From: Waddliaceae bacterium
Lineage (GTDB): Bacteria; Chlamydiota; Chlamydiia; Chlamydiales; JABHNK01
Direction of reading: 5' to 3'
Assembly (NCBI GenBank): GCA_018694295.1
Contig: JABHNK010000035.1
Span: forward strand, 1 to 53,796
Length of the DNA: 53,796 nt
Shown here in pieces: positions 40,959 to 48,490 of this stretch (the first letter of the stretch is position 1; each line of letters begins with the position of its first letter). The position numbers were made by a program, and so were the translations under genes. The notes under the pieces are model-generated. The model worked only from the letters and a program-made list of their open reading frames with translations. It made no database searches and was not told the DNA's origin.

Positions 40959-42059
40959 ATGTCATCACCTCAGATATCAGCTTCTGGCATTACAGCTCCG
41001 CCGCCGACAGCTACTACTTTATCACCACAATCGCCAGCGTCTTGTAAAACACCAACGCCGCTGCTCGAGTCCGACAAAACAACGAGAAAAGCTGTATCGA
41101 GAAGTTTGTCTGTAGAACGGTTTCTAAAAGAAGACGATGGAGTTCAAGAAAAAGCGAAAGCTTTTTATGAAAAGAGAAGAAAAAAACAAGAACAAAGAAG
41201 AATAAGACAAGAAAAGGCAACCATAGAAGAGCTCTTCAAAGAGCATGTCATCACGGATATTGTTGCCAACAAAGCATACGCCGATTTCCGCGTATTACGC
41301 CGCGACTATTATAACAAACATTGCGCTATAAAGGTTCTTCCTAAGAGGCATCCCGTAAAACCTATGCGCAATCTTTTAAAAGACCTCAGTACAGTAGAAT
41401 ATTCTTCTCTGGTGAGTCTCATAGATTTTAAAGAAGACAGAGACAATTTCTATCTCTTGCTCGAAGATGTCCAAAGCGTTGATATACGAAAGGCATTGGC
41501 ATCGCCGGAGCCCGGCAGGATATCCCTAGAAAAGCTACGTCACGCCTTGAGACAGCTCCTCAAAGGCATACAACACATCAACTCTGCAGGGTTCGTAATA
41601 TTCCGAGAGATCGACGTCGACAACCTTCTTTATGTCGTCGATGATCGACGCTCTACAATAAAACTCTGCCTCTTCGATGAATTTGGACCTCTCGTTGCCA
41701 AGGCAAGCTCTTCTTCCGATGAGCGCCGAGCTCTTTTACCAAAAGAAGTCTACGTCACCCCACAAAATAACACTCTTATCATGGCAGGTAAAATTTTCGC
41801 CGCTCTTATCTCTGGAAAGGAATGTACATATCCTGAAGAATTATCTCTAGAAGATCTCTATGAACACACACACGCCGCTGTTCTCGACAGTGAAATTCAT
41901 GGTCGTGTTAAAAAGCACAAAAGAATATGCGAAGCTCTTCTCGACGTCATCGATTCTCTTTTCGCAAGAACACCATCGATATCTGATTTGCTTAGAATGC
42001 CTTTCTTCAGTCTGTCTTCGCCATCATCATATGGAAGCTGGCCATTATCAAAACATTGA
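40959..42059 (+). CDS. Kinase-fold protein, probable pseudokinase
   Basis: A 366-residue protein that follows protein-kinase topology with changes. A Ser/Thr/Pro-rich N-terminus (about 1-50) and a lysine/arginine-rich coiled region (about 60-90) precede the fold. Kept: the ATP-anchor lysine in CAIKV (122-126) and a hinge-like FYLLLEDV. Altered: the catalytic loop, normally HRDxKxxN, reads FREIDVDN (215-222), and the DFG motif reads DEFG (240-243). So the catalytic Asp is lost and phosphotransfer is doubtful. An N-terminus of this kind suits a type III secreted effector, which is speculative. TrmH follows 16 nt after its stop. Confidence 0.75.
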   Translation: MSSPQISASGITAPPPTATTLSPQSPASCKTPTPLLESDKTTRKAVSRSLSVERFLKEDDGVQEKAKAFYEKRRKKQEQRRIRQEKATIEELFKEHVITDIVANKAYADFRVLRRDYYNKHCAIKVLPKRHPVKPMRNLLKDLSTVEYSSLVSLIDFKEDRDNFYLLLEDVQSVDIRKALASPEPGRISLEKLRHALRQLLKGIQHINSAGFVIFREIDVDNLLYVVDDRRSTIKLCLFDEFGPLVAKASSSSDERRALLPKEVYVTPQNNTLIMAGKIFAALISGKECTYPEELSLEDLYEHTHAAVLDSEIHGRVKKHKRICEALLDVIDSLFARTPSISDLLRMPFFSLSSPSSYGSWPLSKH

Positions 42060-42075
42060 CGGATAATACAATATT

Positions 42076-42789
42076 ATGGTCCACGACATAACAACGCACA
42101 GAAACATCTTCGACTCCCTTATCGAAAATTATACTGCCGAGGATATAATAAGGGCACTGTCGCCGTGCTTCACCGAAGAACGCATAAAGCGTATCGCCGG
42201 AACGATAGAAAATAGGATGTCTTCTATACACGTCGCCATAGAAGAACCTTACGACATCCATAATGCCCTGGCAGTAGTTCGCTCCGCCGAAGCACTAGGT
42301 GTCAATACCGTCCATATAATAAATCCGATAATACGGAAGAGAACCTCAGGGAAAAAGACCATGCAGGGCACCGACCGCTGGGCGGAATGCTACCGTCACC
42401 CTTCTCTCGAGGCCTTCTCCTCGGCATCACGTGGTCTGATAATCGCGGGGGCTTGCGTCGACGGCGACGTAACGCTAGAAGATCTTCCCGTCGACAAGCC
42501 TATATGCCTTCTTTTTGGCAATGAAAGTATTGGTCTTTCCGAAGAAGCTCGTGCTTTGTGTGATATCCGTTATAGGATTCCGATGTACGGCATGGTAGAA
42601 AGTTTCAACCTTTCTGTTTCTGCGGCATTGAGTCTATACGACCTCACGCGCCGCAAGCGTGATTTTTTGGGAGTTCCTGGCGATTTATCGCCTGAAGAAG
42701 TCATAGAATATACGGCGTGGTACTATGTAAGGGCTTTGGGCATCCACAAAGCCAAGATGATCCTCGCTCGCACTAAAACTAGCGGATAG
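42076..42789 (+). CDS. trmH: tRNA (guanosine-18 2'-O) methyltransferase
   Basis: TrmH/SpoU (237 residues) methylates the ribose of G18 in tRNA. Motif 1 HNALAVVRSAEALGVNTV (about 56-73), motif 2 LLFGNESIGLSEEA and motif 3 IPMYGMVESFNLSVSAALSLYDL are present in order, with a C-terminal helix (YYVRALGIHKAK). The final codons (TSG) and TAG are in the AGCGGATAG repeat. Confidence 0.93.
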   Translation: MVHDITTHRNIFDSLIENYTAEDIIRALSPCFTEERIKRIAGTIENRMSSIHVAIEEPYDIHNALAVVRSAEALGVNTVHIINPIIRKRTSGKKTMQGTDRWAECYRHPSLEAFSSASRGLIIAGACVDGDVTLEDLPVDKPICLLFGNESIGLSEEARALCDIRYRIPMYGMVESFNLSVSAALSLYDLTRRKRDFLGVPGDLSPEEVIEYTAWYYVRALGIHKAKMILARTKTSG

Positions 42790-42875
42790 TTATAGCGTTT
42801 AGCGGATAGCAAAATCATCATTGCTCAATGCTCAATGTTCAATGCTCAATGAAAATGCAGCATCGCCGCATTTTC
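42783..42875. repeat. AGCGGATAG units, CAATGCT units and a hairpin
   Basis: AGCGGATAG-TTATAGCG-TTTAGCGGATAG overlaps the trmH stop. Then come CAATGCT-CAATGTT-CAATGCT-CAATGAA (about 42824-42852) and the hairpin GAAAATGC...GCATTTTC (42851-42875), which may terminate trmH. Confidence 0.7.
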
Positions 42876-42939
42876 TTGACGGAAATTGTGTTATGATGCG
42901 ATGGTATCGTTGTATAACAATTAAAAAGGAGCACAGATT

Positions 42940-43401
42940 ATGAAAAACATGAAGACGTTATTGATTTTGGTGGCGAACAGCAGCAGTGCACATTTTTTTG
43001 AAGTCGAAGGTCTAGGGAAGAAGATAAATAAGATCAAGTCGTTATCTAATGAACTCGGCCGTGCACATCCTGGTGATATCAATGCTGACAAGCAAGGCCG
43101 CGGACATTCTAGCAGTGGTACAGCGACACACAGCAAAGAGCGTTCTGTCAGCCCTCACCGTCATCAGGAGCAGGTATGGGCGAAACAGCTTGCCAAAGAG
43201 CTCAGTAGCTACAGCACTTTCGAAGAATTTGCCCTCGTAGCTCCTCCGCAGTTCCTCGGGGAGCTCCGTCATGCACTTTCAAGCCACAAGGCCATAGAGA
43301 AGCTGGTCGTCAAAGAAATCGCGAAAGACTTCCCTGACACCCTCACAGAAGCTAAGATGACCGAAAAGCTATGCAAAGCTTTCGACCTCTGGAATAGGTA
43401 A
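42940..43401 (+). CDS. Host-attachment family protein (Host_attach/baeRF)
   Basis: A 153-residue protein of the family annotated 'required for attachment to host cells', related to archaeo-eukaryotic release-factor domains. The N-terminal LLILVANSSSAHFFEVEG strand and the KELSSYSTFEEFALVAPPQFLGELRHAL segment are typical. The biochemical role is uncertain. AAGGAG stands 8 nt before the start. Confidence 0.83.
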   Translation: MKNMKTLLILVANSSSAHFFEVEGLGKKINKIKSLSNELGRAHPGDINADKQGRGHSSSGTATHSKERSVSPHRHQEQVWAKQLAKELSSYSTFEEFALVAPPQFLGELRHALSSHKAIEKLVVKEIAKDFPDTLTEAKMTEKLCKAFDLWNR

Positions 43402-43403
43402 AA

Positions 43404-44342
43404 TTATTTAACTGTTGCAGCAGTCTGCTGACCAGGCTGCTGACGATTCATGAGATCCGCGAAAACCGTTTGTTGTAAAGCTGCAAACTGTTCTCTTTGG
43501 GAAGCGAGGCTTTTCCTTTCGTTATCAATGCCCGCTCTCTGTTCAGCAACATAAACATTAAAATCTGCTCTTTCTTTTTGTAGCGCTTCTTCCTTTGCAT
43601 TTATCGTACACAACATCTTTGAAAACTGTTGTTCTCTTTCTTTCGATCCCTCTAATGCCTGCTTCTGAAAGCCCTCAAGCTCTTGTCGTTTAGAAGCAAT
43701 TTCCGCTTCTTGTTCTTGAAGCTTCGCCTCCCTATCGGAGATCCTCGACTCCATGCTTTCTATCTGCTCTTGAAGTTTATCGGAAGCGACTACAAGCTCA
43801 TCTGTCTCTTTATCTACTTTCACGGCGGCACCTTCTACGGCATCGGAAGCGACTACAAGCTCATCCGTCTCTTTGTCTACTCTATTGGCGGCGTCTTCTA
43901 CGGCATCGGAAGCGACTACAAGCTCATCTGTCTCTTTGTCTACTCTATCGGCGGCATCTCCTACGGCATCAGCGGCGCCTTCGAGACCCACCGTAAAATT
44001 ATAATCCCTTATCACCGTTTTTCGATCTTCATCTATGATATGAGAACCATATACTTTCGCACCTGCTATTAAGACTGTCACAGAACCCAATATCATAACA
44101 AAATTATGACCTGATAATAATCCGAATATACCAGTTACAGCACCTACCACCAAGAGCGATATATCAAAACATTTAGATTTGTTGCTGAAAAATATAACAC
44201 TCCTTGAGCTCTCATGAACTTGCAAAGTTCCTACCTGATCTGCTTGAACACCTTCCCCCATTTCAAGGTCGGGCTCTCTTGTTGTGCTAAAAAAACTTTG
44301 TAATCTATTTAATGCTCCTAATGCTCCTAATGCTCCTGACAT
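43404..44342 (-). CDS. Inc-like bilobed membrane protein with coiled-coil repeats
   Basis: A 312-residue protein (I use ATG 44342, where GGGAGGTGGGGA gives a strong ribosome binding site; the frame is open to 44429). Two hydrophobic segments separated by a short polar turn (LLVVGAVTGIFGLLS, about 63-77, and MILGSVTVLIAGAKVYG, about 83-99) form the bilobed pattern of chlamydial inclusion membrane (Inc) proteins. Then three 21-residue repeats (A-V-E-D-A-A-N-R-V-D-K-E-T-D-E-L-V-V-A-S-D, about 125-190) and a long coiled coil rich in E, K and Q follow. Inc proteins are secreted by type III and face the host cytosol; that identity is inferred from the pattern alone. Confidence 0.75.
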   Translation of the reverse strand: MSGALGALGALNRLQSFFSTTREPDLEMGEGVQADQVGTLQVHESSRSVIFFSNKSKCFDISLLVVGAVTGIFGLLSGHNFVMILGSVTVLIAGAKVYGSHIIDEDRKTVIRDYNFTVGLEGAADAVGDAADRVDKETDELVVASDAVEDAANRVDKETDELVVASDAVEGAAVKVDKETDELVVASDKLQEQIESMESRISDREAKLQEQEAEIASKRQELEGFQKQALEGSKEREQQFSKMLCTINAKEEALQKERADFNVYVAEQRAGIDNERKSLASQREQFAALQQTVFADLMNRQQPGQQTAATVK

Positions 44343-44450
44343 TCCCCACCTCCCATTTGTTGTTCTTCTAGGGATATCAGAGGTGATGATTTTAGTGCAA
44401 AAGAAACAATAAATATTTTTGTATCGCAATTTTCAAAAAAAGGCTATGTT

Positions 44451-45365
44451 GTGGGGATGAGAATATTATCGTATTGTACAGCTTTACTGTTTTTAGCCTG
44501 CGGCTGCATGCCTCCCGGCAAGAGCGGCCCTGTTGCATCTTTCGACCACGGCATCATCGACGGCAAGGTCATCTCCGAAGACGTCTACGAAACTAACGAC
44601 GACGTAGGCCCTAGAGTCTTCCGCGATATTGTCCTTGATGTCGGCGACGCCGGCGGAACGGCAGCGTTCACCGTAAGCCTCCCTGTCGAAGTTCCGAGTG
44701 ATGGCTTGCAGTGTCTCATCATAATGGCGGGCTTAGGGACGGGAAAGCTCGGCCTTGAGGCCGTCCCCGACCATGGCGACAAAGCTCTTATCTCTTACGA
44801 ATACCCTCCTGACTTCAAGCTTATGAGGGAAATACGTGGAGCACTGCACGTCCCTTCAGTACGTCGCGGTGCTTACGACACCCCACAGCAGGTTGTGACG
44901 ATAGCACAGTGGGTGCGGAAGCAGGAGTGGTCCGACGGCAAGCCTACAGCGATAATAGGGATAAGTGCTGGAGCCATCATGACGCCAGCGACGTACCACC
45001 TCGCCAACGTCCAGGGTCAGGAGCTCGGCCCAGGAGTCATCGCTTACGGCGGTGCAGGCCTTTGCAATATCTTCTACAATATCGTCCCTGGTTATTGGTT
45101 TTTCAGAGGTCCGCTAGCAATGGCAGCGACAATGATCTTCAACAAGGTCGAGCCTGGATACCACGTACAACGGATGCATGGAGAATTCTTGATAGTCAAC
45201 GGCAACGGAGACCTTAAAATCCCCTCCTCCGCCGCCGAGAAACTACAAGACCTCGCGCCAGAGCCCAAAGACATAGTAAACACCGACACCACACATATAC
45301 AGACGCATAAGAAAGACGTCGTCATCGATCTTTTCAACCTCACAAATGAATGGCTGGATCAGTGA
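44451..45365 (+). CDS. Lipoprotein-like alpha/beta hydrolase
   Basis: A 304-residue protein with a lipoprotein-type signal (CTALLFLACGCMPPG, about 9-23; two adjacent Cys, so the modified one is uncertain). A nucleophile elbow GISAGA (G-x-S-x-G, around residue 168) and late Asp/His candidates (for example VNTDTTHIQTH) suggest an alpha/beta hydrolase of unknown substrate. The start is ATG 44457 or GTG 44451. The last codons LDQ and TGA lie in the CAGTGAC repeat. Confidence 0.75.
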   Translation: MGMRILSYCTALLFLACGCMPPGKSGPVASFDHGIIDGKVISEDVYETNDDVGPRVFRDIVLDVGDAGGTAAFTVSLPVEVPSDGLQCLIIMAGLGTGKLGLEAVPDHGDKALISYEYPPDFKLMREIRGALHVPSVRRGAYDTPQQVVTIAQWVRKQEWSDGKPTAIIGISAGAIMTPATYHLANVQGQELGPGVIAYGGAGLCNIFYNIVPGYWFFRGPLAMAATMIFNKVEPGYHVQRMHGEFLIVNGNGDLKIPSSAAEKLQDLAPEPKDIVNTDTTHIQTHKKDVVIDLFNLTNEWLDQ

Positions 45366-45393
45366 CCAGTGACCAGTGACCAGTTATCAGTGA
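45358..45393. repeat. CAGTGAC heptamer repeat x3
   Basis: GATCAGTGACCAGTGACCAG continued by further CAGTGAC and CAGTTATCAGTGA units, in phase with 7 bp. It gives the stop of the hydrolase gene. The rest of the gap to 45478 carries the promoter and RBS of the next gene. Confidence 0.75.
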
Positions 45394-45477
45394 AAAAAAT
45401 ATTTGCTTATCATGATGTCTTTGGTGTAGGGTGTTGTGATATATGTGAAACTTTATCATCTACGCAGGAGAAAGAAG

Positions 45478-45927
45478 ATGAAAAAATATTTAGCAGTAGG
45501 ATTATTATCGGCAGTAGCGCTTGTTTTTTGTTCAGGATGTGAAACGAGGCAGCAAACAGGGACGCTTACAGGAGCGGCTATCGGGGCAGGAACCGGCGCT
45601 CTTATCGACGACGGCGAAGGCGCCCTCATCGGTGGTGCTATCGGCGCACTAGTTGGTAGTATCATAGGATCAGAGCTCGACGATCAAGAACGTATGATCC
45701 TCGAAAACAGAAACCCACAGACGCTGTCGCGTCTCGACAACCAACAGCAGCTTTCTGTCTATGACATCAAAGCTCTATCCGACGCTAATGTCAGCGATAA
45801 GATCATCATCGACCATATATATGCTTCGAAGAGCGTCTTCAACCTAAGCACTAATGATATCATAAAACTTAATGAATGGGAAATCAGCGAAGCTGTCGTC
45901 GACGCCATGATACGGACGGGATACTAA
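45478..45927 (+). CDS. Glycine-zipper lipoprotein
   Basis: A 149-residue lipoprotein. KYLAVGLLSAVALVFCSGC (about 3-21) is a signal peptide ending in an SGC lipobox. After it a glycine-zipper (AAIGAGTGALIDDGEGALIGGAIGALVGSIIG, cited by positions about 32-63) resembles the 17-kDa surface antigen/OsmB type, and the C-terminal half is helical. I use ATG 45478 with AGGAG 7 nt upstream. The stop TAA overlaps the next ATG (TAATG). Confidence 0.8.
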   Translation: MKKYLAVGLLSAVALVFCSGCETRQQTGTLTGAAIGAGTGALIDDGEGALIGGAIGALVGSIIGSELDDQERMILENRNPQTLSRLDNQQQLSVYDIKALSDANVSDKIIIDHIYASKSVFNLSTNDIIKLNEWEISEAVVDAMIRTGY

Positions 45928-46070
45928 TGTTTGTTATTAGAATAGTTTTATTGGTAGCCTTTCTCGTCTTTTCATACTTCTTCATAGGATATGCGATAAA
46001 ATATCCTAAAAAGACGATGACAGAACTGTGTATCGACACTGTTAATGGTAAAGTGTTTACCATTAAATAG
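45927..46070 (+). CDS. Small membrane protein
   Basis: A 47-residue protein, one long hydrophobic segment (RIVLLVAFLVFSYFFIGYAI, about 5-24), then a short basic-polar tail. It overlaps the lipoprotein stop (TAATG), so it is coupled. Its final codons form a perfect 11-bp hairpin (46042-46066). The stop TAG is the first triplet of the TAGCGGATAG repeat. Confidence 0.6.
   Translation: MFVIRIVLLVAFLVFSYFFIGYAIKYPKKTMTELCIDTVNGKVFTIK
46042..46066. terminator. Palindrome at the end of the small membrane gene
   Basis: TTAATGGTAAA and its exact complement TTTACCATTAA around GTG form an 11-bp stem inside the last codons of the gene. No T-run follows, so its termination role is uncertain. Confidence 0.5.
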
Positions 46071-46098
46071 CGGATAGTTATAGAGTTTAGCGGATAGA
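46066..46098. repeat. TAGCGGATAG repeat after the small membrane gene
   Basis: TAGCGGATAG-TTATAGAG-TTTAGCGGATAG; the first TAG is the stop codon. The same arrangement follows trmH at 42783. Confidence 0.7.
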
Positions 46099-46179
46099 AA
46101 TCACCTGTCCGCTATAAATATATGATAAAAAGCGCTCCCCATTAATCATATAAGTTAAACGTTTTTTTGAGGCCATCAT

Positions 46180-48330
46180 ATGAAAATACGCACACAAATT
46201 TTATTGACGACATTAGGTATAGTATTATTTTCTGCCATTATTTCCTTGTCTATTGCAGTTATTTCCATAAAAAATAAGGGCGGTGCTGACATCGAGCAGT
46301 TTCGCTTCGAAGAGATGGCAAAAAAAAAGCGCGACCTTAAAAGTCTCGTCGACATTGCCTATGAGACCATCAGAATCAACTATGAAAACTCACAAGATTT
46401 CGAGTTTCTGAAGAAACAATACGGCACACGACTGAAGAACGTCATCGACATCTGCTCTTCTATCATCGACTACCAGAACGAGCGTTATACATCCGGCGAG
46501 ATCTCTCTCGAAGAAGCACAGCACAATGTATTCGAAACAATACGTCGTATACGCTATGACTATAACGACTACGTATGGGTTCAGCAGAGCGACTTCAACA
46601 ATGCGATGCTACTAATGCACCCTCTTCTTCCGCATCTCGAAAGCGTACATATCAGTAGCCCTCTATATGATCAATATGATCAACTCGCTTATCTGATAAC
46701 ATCGTTCACAACGATCACCGAAGAAACCCTCGAAGGGTATACAGTATATAACTGGCCGAAGCCTTTAAAAGAAGGCCTAGGAGAAACGTACGAACCCAAA
46801 ATGACATATGTCCGTCGCATTCCAGAATGGGGATGGATTCTCGGCACAGGGCGTTACATCGACAATGCTCTCGACGAAGCAAAAATAGCAGCGATAGTCT
46901 CTATACAAAAGATGGTCTACGACGACGGAAATGGCTATTTCTGGATAAATGACGACACACTACCAGCCCCTACAATGATTATGTATCCGAAAATGGTCAT
47001 GCACAAGTCGTTCCCCGATCTCGATGGTATTATCCTCGATGACCCTTCTTACAACACTGCCATCGGTGAAGAGAAAAACCTCTTCACTGCCATGATAAAT
47101 GCTTGTAAACGTGATGGTGATGGTTTTGTCGAATACCTATGGCCCAAGCCAACATCTGATGGCTCTCTTATCCCAGATGTTTTGAAACTCTCGTATGTCA
47201 AGATTTTCGAGCCGCTTGGATGGATCGTCGGGACAGGTTTCTATCTCGATGAAATCGAAGCAGCCATTGCAGTAAAAAACGCCGATATCGCCGACGCCGT
47301 CAGTGCTCTAGTTATGAAAATTGTTACTACTACCTCTATCATCATAGCCATAGCCATCTTCTTATGTTTTTTCTTCTCGAAATCTCTAACGGCACCCATC
47401 ACCTCGCTCATCAATACGATGAAAAAAATAGACCTCAAAAAGCTCACGAAAGCACAGATAAAACCACAAGGAGCTACTGAATTTAAACAGCTTGGAGATA
47501 TCTTCAATACAACATTAAGATCTCTTAATTCTGCCGTTGAATCATTGAAACATACAGCAATCTCGAAAGAGCGCATAGAGAGCGAGCTGCATATCGCCCA
47601 TGAGATACAGATGAGCATGATACCGATGCTGTTTCCTGCATTCCCCGACAAAAAAGAATTTAATATATATGCTATCCTAAAATCCGCAAAAGAGGTTGGC
47701 GGTGATCTATATAACTTCTTTATGATAGACGATGACAACCTCTGCTTGGTAATCGGTGATGTGGCGGGTAAAGGCGTTCCCGCGTCGCTTTTCATGGCTG
47801 TAAGTAATACCTTGATAGAAACAATAGCACGTAATGTGAAAAACGACCCCGGCAAGATCTTAACAAAAGTCAATGCTCAGATATCAAAAGAAAATGAAAC
47901 CTGTATGTTTGTTACGGTTTTATTGGGTATCTTAAACATCAAAACCGGCGTGCTCTCATATTCTAGCGGAGGACATAATCCTCCTATAATAATAAGAAAA
48001 GATAAGCCTGCAGAATATTTTACTCTAAAACATGGCATGTCTATAGGTATTGAATCCGACAATCAATATGAAAACGATAGCATCTCCCTTCAAAAAGGCG
48101 ATAAAATATACCTCTATACCGACGGCGTAACAGAAGCATTCAACACAAAAGGAGAAGTATATTCCGAAACACGGCTTCTAGAAAAAGCCGATCGGTTCCA
48201 TAATGATAATGTTAAGGTGTTTATAGAGCGTATTTATGACGACGTTAAAGCATTCGCCGATGAAGAGCCACAATCCGATGACATAACAATGATGATGATA
48301 GAATTCAACCCGGATTTCTCTCTCAAGTAA
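46180..48330 (+). CDS. RsbU-like PP2C phosphatase with double Cache sensor
   Basis: A 716-residue membrane-bound phosphatase. N-terminal helix (about 7-29), a periplasmic double-Cache-like domain (about 45-360; two similar parts each ending W-G/I-x-G-T-G-R/F-Y, WGWILGTGRYID and LGWIVGTGFYLD), a second membrane helix (about 380-403), HAMP, then a SpoIIE/PP2C domain with GGDLYNFFMIDDDNLCLVIGDVAGKGVPASLFMA (cited by positions about 508-541) and the metal Asp of ESDDITMM-type PQSDDITMM. RsbU phosphatases free anti-anti-sigma factors. Chlamydia has a similar RsbU with a sensor domain, so this may report a host metabolite. Confidence 0.92.
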   Translation: MKIRTQILLTTLGIVLFSAIISLSIAVISIKNKGGADIEQFRFEEMAKKKRDLKSLVDIAYETIRINYENSQDFEFLKKQYGTRLKNVIDICSSIIDYQNERYTSGEISLEEAQHNVFETIRRIRYDYNDYVWVQQSDFNNAMLLMHPLLPHLESVHISSPLYDQYDQLAYLITSFTTITEETLEGYTVYNWPKPLKEGLGETYEPKMTYVRRIPEWGWILGTGRYIDNALDEAKIAAIVSIQKMVYDDGNGYFWINDDTLPAPTMIMYPKMVMHKSFPDLDGIILDDPSYNTAIGEEKNLFTAMINACKRDGDGFVEYLWPKPTSDGSLIPDVLKLSYVKIFEPLGWIVGTGFYLDEIEAAIAVKNADIADAVSALVMKIVTTTSIIIAIAIFLCFFFSKSLTAPITSLINTMKKIDLKKLTKAQIKPQGATEFKQLGDIFNTTLRSLNSAVESLKHTAISKERIESELHIAHEIQMSMIPMLFPAFPDKKEFNIYAILKSAKEVGGDLYNFFMIDDDNLCLVIGDVAGKGVPASLFMAVSNTLIETIARNVKNDPGKILTKVNAQISKENETCMFVTVLLGILNIKTGVLSYSSGGHNPPIIIRKDKPAEYFTLKHGMSIGIESDNQYENDSISLQKGDKIYLYTDGVTEAFNTKGEVYSETRLLEKADRFHNDNVKVFIERIYDDVKAFADEEPQSDDITMMMIEFNPDFSLK

Positions 48331-48456
48331 TAGCTGACCTTACGCAGAAACCAAAGACATTTACTGTTTAATAAAGCTCTGAACCCCAATTTCTACCACG
48401 GAGTGCTCGGAAAGCCAAAGTTTAAAGAAGGAAAAATGCTAGGGGCTTGGGGTTTT

Positions 48457-48478
48457 ATAGCGTATAGTTATACGCTAT
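48457..48478. repeat. Perfect palindrome ATAGCGTATA-GT-TATACGCTAT
   Basis: A 10-bp perfect stem around GT, from the TAGCG repeat family. It lies between convergent genes (phosphatase and proS), near a further partial copy of the CCACGGAG repeat (about 48391-48412). Confidence 0.7.
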
Positions 48479-48490
48479 TCCTATATGCTC

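Noticed and set aside
40959-42059. Active serine/threonine kinase
   Set aside because: The catalytic Asp of HRD is Glu and neighbouring Lys is Asp, so normal catalysis is unlikely.
5681-46098. CRISPR array from short repeats
   Set aside because: Repeats are 7 bp, without unique spacers of equal size, and scattered. No cas genes are seen.
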